Source: Gnetum montanum
Taxonomy: Eukaryota > Streptophyta > Gnetopsida > Gnetales > Gnetaceae
Direction of reading: 5' to 3'
Length of the DNA: 64,000 nt
NCBI GenBank assembly: GCA_015680685.1
Contig: MNCI01003644.1
Span: forward strand, 88,323-152,322
Shown here: positions 46,749 to 56,196 of the stretch, in pieces
Layout: each line of letters begins with the position of its first letter
Numbering within the stretch: the stretch's first letter is position 1
Notes under the pieces: generated by a model
Database searches by the model: none
What the model was told of the DNA's origin: nothing
The model's input: the letters and a program-made list of their open reading frames with translations, nothing else
Position numbers and translations under genes: made by a program

Positions 46749-47516
46749 TCATGTAGTTCCTGGTGGTGGTGGCTCCTCCATAGGTGCTTTCCCCTTGTCT
46801 TGTGATCTAGGTCTTTAGGATTGATGGCATTGAAGTATGGCCTAGAGTTTCTCCTCTTGTAAGGCCTTGAGTGCCTTGGCATGCATGTAAGTTTGCGCTT
46901 GTGCCATAGAGGCATCCTAATTAGCCTTCTCTTTTTCTTCTGCCACCCTTTTATTCTCTATCAATAGTGTATTAAGTTACTCGGTTCTGAAAGTGTCTAG
47001 TTGGTTTTGAGCAACCTTTGGCCCTATATTCGGAAGGTTTAATACTTCCAAAATGGCTTGAACAGAGAAATCAACAGTCACACCACAATTGTTAACCATG
47101 GTGCCTTGTTCTTTATTGTGCCAGAATTGGTACATCTCCCCTAGGTACTAGGCACCTCTTTCAGAGAGGGTAGGCCATAAGGGAGACCCTTTGAGATGAT
47201 CCCTAACAGCCTTGGGAGCGAACTCTGCAAAATATTCAAAATTTAATTCCAAAATCACCGCAGTGAATGTGGACCTTTCATGGATCACCTAAACACAATC
47301 CTAGGGCAATGTGATATGTTGTCCCTATTCAGGCGCTGCAGCAGCACCTCCTTCTGCCTACTCAGACTGTATGGTAGGAGGGTCCTCTTGATGAGTGCTA
47401 AATGATTGTTCCTCTTGTTTTGCATGTTTTCTGGCAGGGACTTGTTCTTCGCCTCTCCTAGGTCATTTACTTCCACCTTGAGCAGAACCTTCATGTTGTC
47501 CATGTTTCGGGGCCAT
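46749..47516 (-). pseudogene. 3' ORF of E1 (256 codons)
   Basis: Starts MAPKHGQHEGSAQGG at an ATG behind GTGATTGCAG, and ends PPPPGTT before TGA. It is exactly as long as the E2 copy, so no net insertion or deletion separates them. Domain landmarks are LELNFEYFAEFAPKAVRDHL, YLGEMYQFWHNKEQG, VDFSVQAILEVLNLPNIGP and a charged helical tail. The domain is homologous to the start of the element C 3' ORF but lacks its long middle. Several in-frame stops (TAG, TAA, TGA) stand where E2 or element C have Gln or Arg. Function unknown. Confidence 0.65.
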
Positions 47517-47803
47517 CTGCAATCACATGGGGTCAAGCGTGAGTAAGGTTGTTACCAAAGTTAAGTTATACCTTACTGCTTACCTTAATTAATTAACTTA
47601 TTTTATCTCCGTGTGATGTTTCCCAAAAGATTATAATAGTGAGTCCGTTACTTAGGTGGTTTTCCAATTTTAGTTTCTCGGTGTACCTAAGGGGATGAAA
47701 TTGTTTTTGATACATTCTATTCTTAATTTTACAACTAATTACCCTTAAATATTTCCTTCGGGCGATGATGAATTTCAAAACATTTATGTGCTATTTAGCA
47801 TCT

Positions 47804-47823
47804 GCCCCTCCCCCACAACTAAG
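47804..47823 (-). promoter_or_regulatory. internal polypurine tract of E1
   Basis: Minus strand CTTAGTTGTGGGGGAGGGGC, about 290 bp before the 3' ORF. It repeats the terminal tract CTTAGTCGTGGGGG with one change and matches 54623-54642 of E2 and 29156-29172 of element C. Confidence 0.6.
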
Positions 47824-49344
47824 CTGAACACTCTGGGTTCAAGTAGGTTCAAACAGAATGAAAATTAGAGTACCAGCGAGTGAGATATAGGTATAAAAGC
47901 AAGGGTCTCATAATTGCAAGTCATAGAGAAAAATTNNNNNNNNNNNNNNNNNNNNNNNNNNNNNNNNNNNNNNNNNNNNNNNNNNNNNNNNNNNNNNNNN
48001 NNNNNNNNNNNNNNNNNNNNNNNNNNNNNNNNNNNNNNNNNNNNNNNNNNNNNNNNNNNNNNNNNNNNNNNNNNNNNNNNNNNNNNNNNNNNNNNNNNNN
48101 NNNNNNNNNNNNNNNNNNNNNNNNNNNNNNNNNNNNNNNNNNNNNNNNNNNNNTAGAAAAAGGCTATGTGATGGTTCATAGGAACATTGAATCGAAGGGA
48201 TAGTAATAAGGGAAAGAAAATCATTGGCAATATGCTAAGGGTAATAAATGGTGTGTGGAAGATGGGTCATGAGTGTAAATTACAAAAATTATGCAAGTGT
48301 GTCCTCCCTAAAGCAAGTTCCAACCTATAATGCCCTTGTGTAACCACACTTAAAAGTGTCCATGGGAACTTGAAGGGTTAAATGTAATCCGTACTAGTTC
48401 CACAAAACACACACATGTAAATATCACCAGGATGAGGTAAGAATTCTATGCTATATGAGACATGAGCAATAATTACATGAACAGTGAGATGAGATGGTGT
48501 ATAAAAGGGATTGTAGAGATTGGGACATGATGTAACTGACCTAGGGCACAGTGAATCCTCCATGTAAAGCACGATTAATGTGTCATTAACCCATCATTCC
48601 AAGATTAGGACCAAGTCCATTCCTCTGATCAGTGACACTGCATTGTTTCATCTCATGATGAGTGATTATGAGAGAACTAGAACAACAAGGCGTACGATCA
48701 CTTGGCATTTTGTTCAAGGGAGGAGTGATTTTTGTTTTGTGGCACTTCCTTTGTTTTTTTTTTTATGACTACTAATTCTAGAGAAGCCACCAACCTTCAA
48801 ACATGGATGCATGTCTTTCCAGTGGAACCCCCTAGAACAACATTGGATTTTTGAGTGCCCTTTTGATTACTCTTACTCCCATTTTTCGTTAGATCTACAA
48901 GGATCTTAGTACAACCATGTTGCATGATAACTCCCACAGACATCATCAAAGAGAATCCTCAAGTCCCCTTGATTTCACACCCTAATCATTCCCTCTTGGT
49001 CCATCCTTCTTCATTCTAGGTACAATGAACACAAAATTAATTTTAAGTTTTAAAAATGTCAAGAATATCACTGTACCCTCGATCAGAACCTCTTATTTGT
49101 AGAATGGATGAGTGGGTGTAATGGGCTCATTGTCCACATAATTGATCACTCAAGGCTCGATAACATAGAACACACCTCAACCAACGAGCCACGTGAGTGT
49201 TTTATTCGTAGATGAGATTACTTACAAAAGCATAAAAAGATAAAAAAGGAAAAATGATAAAACAAGAAATTGAAAATTTAAGAACTTGGAAAAAAAGTTA
49301 TAAAATTAAAGAAAATAAAAAGTGGTTATTAATCCTGCTTGTTA
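47824..49344 (-). other. E1 region between gag and internal polypurine tract, with assembly gap
   Basis: Non-coding. N bases fill 47936-48153. By alignment to E2 the missing sequence corresponds to about 54755-54998, some 244 bp against 218 N. A second purine tract, TTTAGTTATGGGGGATA on the minus strand (49359-49375), lies at the end of gag. The open frames reported across the gap are meaningless. Confidence 0.7.
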
Positions 49345-51302
49345 CTAGAATGGGGGATATCCCCCATAACTAAATGTTATAAATGGAAGATGAGGATCCT
49401 TGCATGTTGGAAATATTGGAACCCAGTCATACTTACCCCATTGGGGTTCACACACTTGATTAGAGTGAACATAGTGGGGAAATTTATGAGATGTGGTTCC
49501 TAGATAAAGAGTTGACCCACTATGATATTTGGGACCATTAGATGATACGCAAGGATCGGGACATTGCCCTCCATGCATGTGTTCATTGGGCCGTATGGTT
49601 GTTGGAGTGTTAACTGGTGGCCCTAATGAAGTAACATGAGGCATTGGGTTTGATGCACCATAGTGTTGGACTTGTGTTGAGTTGGAGGATGCAGTGGCCT
49701 TGGAATTGTGTTGTCCCTTCCTAGGGTCATTTCTAAAGAAGGGACGCCTTCGATGTTGCTAAGGTCTCTCACTGCTGTTGGCAATAGTAGCACAAGTAAC
49801 GTTCGGGGTTTGTTGCTATGGTGCAAATACTTTAGGAATAGTTGGTGGCAATGTAGAAGGAGGGAAAGGATGAGAACATTGAAAATTAGGAGAAGTGTAA
49901 GGTACACAAGGTGGTGGTTGTGTTGAGGACATGGGCTGATAGTATTAAGGAGAATGGTAATGCGGTGAGATGGAGTATGTTGGCCTAGTTGGAGAAATAA
50001 GGTATTGGATGAGATAAGCATTTGGATTCGGATGATATGAAGGGTGTCTCTAGTTTAGGGATGGCTTTCCCCACGATTGGGATTTTTGCCACTGTGATCG
50101 AACACAGTATCTCTATATGAACTTTGGGTGTAACGTGTTTTTCCGATGCTCATATAAATGTAACAGGATTGGGCACTAGCCCTTGGGATGATCGTACAGC
50201 CAAATGTTGCATTCATATGTATGATTGGCAGTTGAGCTCTTATCTTCTTCATTCCTTTTTTCTCAATGTCTACTGATATTTTGTCATGCTTCTTAGGTTG
50301 TCAAAACTCTATCTCCAATGATATCGATATATTCTCCACAGTTTTTATGCATCCATTCCAACATCTTATTAATCTTTTCCTTAACTTCCTCTAATGATTG
50401 TGATACTGGCAAAGATGGTTTTTCCTCCTTGAGATTGGTTGATTTCTCCTTTTTGTGATTATGGACCTTTGTTAAGTTGAGATTTTGATCGTGTTGATGT
50501 TTTTCAACACTCTCCCATCTAGCCATTTCTCCTTCTTCTTTTGCTACCCACTTAATAAGCTCTTGGACTTGATGGGTTCGTAGTTTGTATAGTTGACCTT
50601 AGGCATACATTCCTAAGGTCTCTCTTGTTTCATCACGAAGCCCATCAATGATATGGTACGTTAGCCTTTCCTCAGAGAACTCATGTCTTGGACAATTTTT
50701 TAATAGTGCATAATATCTTTCTAAGGCCATGTCCAAGGGTTCATGTTGTGCTTGTTTCCACCCTTGGATTTGTTTCCTCAAGGCTGACACTCATGCGTAG
50801 GTTTGATATCTTTTGTTAAAGAGTTCTACCATTGTTGGCCAACGTCGTATTGAATTTGGTTTTAACGATCTATACCATACTTTTGCTTGGCCAATGAGTG
50901 TCATAGGAAAGAGCTTGATTTTTTCCAACCGTTATTAATGTTGTTCCATGTGCAGGCATCGTAGAAGGCTTGTAAATGTTGATGTGGATATAAGTCGTAG
51001 CCTCTTGAAAAATTGGGAAAGTTGTTTAAATCGAGCCTGGGTAGACGGCTCTCTTTACGATGCCTACGAGAGATTCGAACAACCTCTTGTATTTGCATTA
51101 GGCTTGTAGTGGCCAGTAGGGGTTCATCATCATCAAGTAAGTTATGCTTTCATGCATTGGAAAAATGCTACCTTCATTCATGTTTATAAGAAACCCCCAC
51201 CTTGGGTTACGTACTCCAATCTTCATTGTCATATAATTCATTGGTTATCCAATGAATTTCCCCACTAGATGTGGCATTGTTATAGTCTTGTAGGAGAGCC
51301 AT
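49345..51302 (-). pseudogene. gag of E1
   Basis: The start at 51302 reads MALLQDYNNATSS and is in frame with MQIQEVVRISRRHRKES at 51098. Then follow LQAFYDACTWNN, a one-base deletion near 50925, SALRKQIQGWKQAQHEPLDM and HIIDGLRDETRETLGMYA. After a charged stretch (LEEVKEKINKMLEW) a decayed zinc knuckle, and a long Pro/His/Tyr-rich C-terminus ending GGYPPF. Stops in the first 70 codons align with CGA or CAA/CAG codons in E2. It is homologous to element C gag. Confidence 0.7.
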
Positions 51303-51399
51303 GGTTGTGAAATTGTGTGTGAATTTATGTATGAATTTTTATAATTATTTCTTGGTAAAATATATATCGTTAATTCCTATACAGTGACCTTGCATGATA

Positions 51400-52120
51400 T
51401 AACTAATCTAGATAACTAGCACTGTCCAAGTAACTAATATAACTAATCTTGTTAACTAATATAACTAATCTAGATTAGTTATTTCTTTATGACCTTGTAT
51501 GATATAACGAGATATATCTGGTTATTTCTTTATGATCGGATATAACTAATATTAACTAAACTAGGAGAGAAAGGGTGAGAGAGAGTCTAAGCTAGCCTAA
51601 GTGCGATGAGCATCCGTTCTTTGATTATCCATACACATCTTGGACTTTGTGCATGACTACCACTGGGATTACCAAGCACAGATCCTAGGTACGCTATTGG
51701 GTTACGAAGTAGTCACACTTAAATGCTTGTAATCAAGTTGTACTCATTCCGTGTTTAACAGGAGTTTAAGGGTGAGAAGGTATTAACTAAGAAAGCAATA
51801 AATAACAATTAATTAAATAATTAAGCTAAGTAAATGCTACAATGATGAAGTAATCTCGATCTTTATTTCCAGTCATGTGCATGTCCAAGTACATCACACT
51901 CGAATAAAGGATGTCATACAATTACATTCACCACATTGCGAGCATACACTGGGAGGAAAAGGGTTTAGAGGAAAAATAGAAACTAAAATCAAAACTAAGT
52001 CTAAAACTAACTTATCAAAAAAACTGCCTATCAAAACTGTCTACCTCTTATTTATAGATGAGGAGATAGGCTACAATATCACGTATGTGATATCGCGGTG
52101 GACAAAATTGCAACTCATCA
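51400..52120 (-). repeat. 5' LTR of E1, truncated at the primer-binding side
   Basis: Sequence from about 51546 to 52120 matches the 3' LTR and ends CAACTCATCA. The first ~220 bp (plus reading) and the primer-binding site are missing. In their place (51400-51545) is an AT-rich patch with repeated TATAACTAATCTAG words, partly copied from the adjoining leader. One GATATC palindrome unit lies at 52070-52098 next to the TATA motif. Confidence 0.65.
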
Positions 52121-52125
52121 GTATC
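52121..52125. repeat. target-site duplication of E1, right
   Basis: GTATC follows ACTCATCA and equals 45774-45778. Confidence 0.85.
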
Positions 52126-52477
52126 AAAATTAAGAGTTGACATAGAATTACTCACTGATGTTGCAAAAGTATTCCAAGACTTAGGAAAATACTTTAAAAG
52201 ATACAACGATCTTCCTCTTTCATTTTATCTTCAATTGCTTCAAGTTGCATCATGAAATCATTGAAGATACTTAAATGATCAATAATTAACATACCTTTAG
52301 GCATCTTGAGTGTGTATAAATTCCTCTTATGAAACAATTTGTTAGCAATAGATTTTTTTTGGTACAAATATTTTAAATTATTCCTCAAATCTTTGGCTGT
52401 TAGAACTTTAAAAACATTGAGTAGCATTGAACAAGAAAGACATAAATGAATTTTTCTTCGTGCTTTTCTATCCAAGG
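52126..52477 (-). pseudogene. gag middle of copia 1, between E1 and E2
   Basis: A 93-codon open frame (52475-52194) reads LCLSCSMLLNVFKVLTAKDL, NNLKYLYQKKSIANKLFHKR, LYTLKMPKGMLIIDHLSIFN and LEAIEDKMKEEDR. This is the UBN2-type gag of Tork/Tnt1-like copia elements. The 352-bp island is all that separates the two insertions. Confidence 0.75.
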
Positions 52478-52482
52478 CCTCC
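52478..52482. repeat. target-site duplication of E2, left
   Basis: CCTCC precedes TGATGAATGG and recurs at 59173-59177. Confidence 0.85.
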
Positions 52483-53360
52483 TGATGAATGGCGAGATAC
52501 CCCTACACTCAACCATACGAATATGAGCGTTACACACGCAATCTGGTCAAACTCCATAGACAAACTAGTTGTGGCATCTAGATAGTTAGCCGTAGGTCAC
52601 AGTTCATTGTCTTCCCACCTCGACTAGTATTATATTTGTCACATATGGTTTAGTCCAAAGGGAGGTGTATGATGTGGTTCCTAATCTAATGCTACTCCTG
52701 AAGGTGATGGAAAGTAATATTTACTAAACTAAGAGAGAAAAGGAAGAGAATCTAAGCTAGCCTAAGTACGATGAGGATCCGTTCCTTAATCATCCGTACA
52801 CATCTTGGACCTCATGCATGACTACCACTAGGATTACCAAGCGCAGATCCTAGGTATGCTACTAGGTTACCAAGTAGTCCCACTTAAATGCTTGTGATTA
52901 AGTTGTACTCATTCCGTGTTTAATAGGAGTTTAAGGGTGAGAGAGATATTAGCTAAGAAAGCAATGAATAACAATAACAATAATAATTATTTAAATAATT
53001 AAGCTAAGTGAATGCTGCAATGATGAAGTAATCTCGATCTTTATTTCCGGTTATGTGCGTTTCCAAGTACATCACACTTGAATAAGGATGTCGTACAATT
53101 ACAATCATTGCACTGCGGGCATGCACTGGGAGAAAGGGTTGAGAGGAAAAACTGATAGAAAGTCCCTACTTTAACACTAAGAGCTAAAATCAAAACTTAA
53201 CATCAAACTCCAATCTACCTGCCTCTATTTATAGATGAGGAGATAGGCTACGATATTGCGTATGTGATATCGCGTCTAGGCTATGATATCACGTATGCGA
53301 TATTGTGTAGGCTATGATATCCCATACATGATATCACAGCTAGTAGCACACAACTCATCA
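52483..53360 (-). repeat. 3' LTR of E2
   Basis: 878 bp, TGATGAATGGCGAGA to ACAACTCATCA. TATA motif on the minus strand near 53227-53235. Three GATATC palindrome units follow at 53250-53340, one more than in the 5' LTR. Confidence 0.9.
53250..53340. repeat. GATATC palindrome array in U3 of the E2 3' LTR
   Basis: Three units of about 30 bp, each GGCTAYGATATYRCGTAYG followed by YGATATYRYG. The core GATATCACGTATGCGATAT is nearly self-complementary. The array lies between the LTR start and the minus-strand TATA box, i.e. in the upstream promoter. Confidence 0.75.
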
Positions 53361-53374
53361 TACCCCCACGATTG
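53361..53374 (-). promoter_or_regulatory. terminal polypurine tract of E2
   Basis: Minus strand CAATCGTGGGGGTA abuts TGATGAGT-type U3 start. Confidence 0.7.
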
Positions 53375-53552
53375 AATGAAAACTCGTCCTTGAGTTAAAT
53401 TGAGAACAAGCTCCATTTATTACATAGTGGATAGGTATGGGATTATTGACTGACTAGAATGGATTCATGCCGTAGTGTGGAATTACAAAAAAAATGAGAC
53501 ACAACACGAAGAATGCAAAAGAAAATCCTATAACTACAAGGTTTGGTAAAAC

Positions 53553-54320
53553 TCATGTAGTTCCTGGTGGTGGTGGCTCCTCCATGGGTTTCTTTCCCTT
53601 TTCTTGCACTCCAGGTCTTGGGATTTGATGACGTTGAAGTATGGCCTGGAGTTTCTCCTCTTGTAAGTCCTTGAATGCCTTGGCACATGTGTAAGTTTGC
53701 GCTTGTGCCATAGAGGCATCCCAATCAGCCTTCTCTTTTTCTTTTGCCACCCTTTTATTCTTTGTCAATAGTTTATTAAGTTGCTTGGTTCTGAAACTGT
53801 CTAGCTGGTTCTGAGCAAACTTTGGCCCTGTATGCGGAAGGTTTAATACTTTCAAAATGGCTTGAATAGAGAAATCAACAATCACACCACAAATGTTAAC
53901 TTTGGTGCCTTCCTCTTTATTTTGCCAAAATTGGTACATTTTCCCTAAGTACGAGGCACCGTTTTAAGAGAGGATAGGCCATAATGGGAATCCTTTGAGG
54001 TGATCCCTAACGGCCTCTGGAGAAAATTCTACAAAAGGTCCAAAGTTTAATTCCATGAGCACTACTATGAATATGGACCTTTCATAGATGGTCTAAACAC
54101 AATCCTAGGGCAACGTGAAATATCGTCTCTGTTCAGATGCTGTAGTAGCTCCTCCTTCCGCATGCCTTGATTGTACAGTAGCAGGGTCCTCTTGGTGGAT
54201 GCTAAATGATTGTTCCTCCTGCTCTGCATGTTGTCCAGTAGGATCTTGTCTTCCTCCTCTCCTAGGTTGTTTGATCGCACCTTGAGCAGGACCTTCCTGT
54301 TGTCCACATTTCGGGGCCAT
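53553..54320 (-). pseudogene. 3' ORF of E2 (256 codons)
   Basis: Reads MAPKCGQQEGPAQGAIKQPR, a Gln/Glu-rich stretch, then LMELNFGPFVEFSPEAVRDH, YLGKMYQFWQNKEEG, VNICGVIVDFSIQAILKVLN and LPHTGPKFAQNQL. A helical Lys/Glu/Gln-rich part and PPPPGTT close it before TGA at 53553. Three in-frame stops (two TAG, one TAA) interrupt it, and each stands where a Gln codon would be one C-to-T change away. The last half (53939-53553) is open. The domain recalls the 'putative plant transposon protein' type found beside other plant gypsy elements; that assignment is tentative. Located behind a splice-acceptor-like site. Confidence 0.7.
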
Positions 54321-54345
54321 CTGCAATCACACGGGGCCAATCGTT
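54319..54345 (-). promoter_or_regulatory. branch-point and splice-acceptor-like site before the E2 3' ORF
   Basis: On the minus strand TTACTAACGATTG is followed 22 nt later by GTGATTGCAG and ATGGC. TACTAAC is a strong branch-point match. E1 (47517-47543) has TTACTCACG and the same acceptor. Element C has GTGATCACAG before ATGGC. Confidence 0.45.
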
Positions 54346-54622
54346 AGTAAGGTTGTTACCCAAGTTAGGTTATACCTTACTGCTTGCCTTAATAGATTTA
54401 CTTTATTTCTGTGTGATGTTAATTATTGAAAGAACATGCCCTCGAAAGATTATAATGTTGAGTCCTCTTTGCTTAGGTGGTTTCCAAATTTAATTTTCTG
54501 GTATAGCTAAGGAGATGAAATTGTTTTTGACACATTTATTCTTAATTTTACAACTAATTATCCTTAAATATGTCCTTCGGGTGATGATGAATTTTAAAAA
54601 ATTTATGCGCTATTCGACATGT

Positions 54623-54642
54623 GCCCCTCCCCCACGACTAAG
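54623..54642 (-). promoter_or_regulatory. internal polypurine tract of E2
   Basis: Minus strand CTTAGTCGTGGGGGAGGGGC, about 300 bp before the 3' ORF. Its first 14 bases are identical to the terminal tract of E1. Confidence 0.6.
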
Positions 54643-56196
54643 CTGAACACTCCAGGTTCAAGTAGGTTCAAACAGAATGAAAATCAGAGTACTAGCGAGC
54701 GAGTTATGGATATGAAAGCAAGGGATGCACAATTGCGAGTCGTAGAGAGGAATTTGAAAAACTTCCCCTGCGTGAACAGTTGCAAATGATGTTGATTAGC
54801 ACAATGGGGGTCACATATATCTATTTTCATCGAAGTTAGGACACTTAGAGAATGTACTGAATTTTTAATATTTCTTTGAAATTAAACGATGTAAACTAAG
54901 GACATTTGGACGATTGTTAAAGGGTAGGGTAATTCAACTAGTTCTAAAGGCACGAAATTTATGATGGTGTGGAATTTATCAATAAGGACCTTGGATGGTA
55001 GAGAAAAAGGTTATGTGATGGTTCATAGGAATGTTGAATCAGAGGGATAGTAGTAGGGAAAGGAGATCATGGAAAAATATGTTGAGGGTAAGAAATGATG
55101 TGTGGAAGGTGGATCATGAATGCAAATTACAAAAGATTACACAAGTGGGTCCTCCCCAAAGCAGGTTCCAACCTATATTTCCCTTGTGTAACCACACTTA
55201 AAAGTGTCTGTGGGCAGTAAAAGGGTTAAATGTAATCCACACTGATTCCACAAAACACACACATGTAAATATCACCGGAATGAGGTAAAAATTCTATGCT
55301 ACACAAGACACGAGTAACAATTACATGAACAGTGAGATGAGATGGTGATAGCAGGGATTGCAGAGATTGGGACACAGGGTAACTAACCCAGGGCATAGTG
55401 AATCCAGCGTGTAAAGCATGATTAAAGTGTCATTAATCTGTCGTTCCAAGATCAGGACCAAGTCCATTCCTCTTATTAGTGACACCACATTGGTTCATCC
55501 CATGATGAGCAACTATGAGAGTACCAAAATAACAAGGCGTACGATCACTTGGCGTTTTGTTCAAGGGAGGAGTGATTTTTGTTTTGTGACACTTTTTTTT
55601 TCTTCTTTTCTTTTTCTTCTCCTTTTTCTTTCTCTCTTTTTTTTTTTTTTTTTTTTGAATACTGAATCCAGAGAAGCTACCAACCTTCAGGCATGGGTGC
55701 ATGTCTTTCTAGTGGAACCCCTTAGAGTAGCAATGGATTTTTGGAGTGCCCTTTTGATTACTCTTACTCCCATTTTTTGTTAGATCTACAAGGATCTTAG
55801 TCACCAAAGAGAATTTCGCAAGTCCCCTTGATGTCACACCCTAATCATTCCCTCTTGATCCATCCTTCTTCATTCCAGGTACAATGAATCACAAAATTAA
55901 TTTTAAGTTTTTAAGAATGTCAAGAATATCAATGTACCCTTGAATAGAACCTCTTATTTGTAGAATGGATGAGTGGGTGTAATGGGCTCACTATCTACAT
56001 AATTGATCACTCAAGACTCGATAACATCGAACACACCTCAACCAACGAGCCACATGAATGTTTTATTCGTAGATGAGATTACTTATAAAAACATAAAGAG
56101 ACAAAAAGACAAAAAGATAAAACAAGAAATTGAAAAATGAAAAACTGGAAAATAAAAAGTTGTAAAATTAAAGAAAATGAAAAGTATTTATTAATC
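54643..56196 (-). other. non-coding middle of E2 where pol is missing
   Basis: 1.55 kb without pol signatures. It includes a T/C-rich tract (55590-55655; A/G-rich on the coding strand) whose Lys-rich open frame is low complexity. The E1 counterpart is 47824-49344. Confidence 0.65.

Larger units (their letters stand above)
45779..52120 (-). mobile_element. E1: non-autonomous gypsy element with gag and 3' ORF, no pol
   Basis: LTRs at 45779-46568 (3') and about 51546-52120 (5', truncated) with TGATGAGT/ACTCATCA ends and GTATC duplications. The interior on the minus strand has gag (51302-49345), about 1.8 kb of non-coding sequence with an assembly gap, an internal polypurine tract and a 256-codon 3' ORF (47516-46749), then the terminal polypurine tract. 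Protease, RT, RNase H and integrase are absent. Layout and sequence match E2. Inserted in copia 1 gag. Confidence 0.85.

Noticed and set aside
47865-48230. Open frames spanning the N gap
   Set aside because: They exist only because N codons are not stops.
49623-50021. His/Leu-rich 132-codon frame in E1 and its E2 counterpart at 56565-56876
   Set aside because: It is an alternative frame of the Pro/His/Ser-rich gag C-terminus; the gag frame is the one flanked by recognised gag blocks.
55418-55783. 121-codon plus frame with a Phe/Leu run and its Lys-rich antisense
   Set aside because: Generated by a T/C-rich tract in the non-coding middle of E2; the run gives a false membrane segment.
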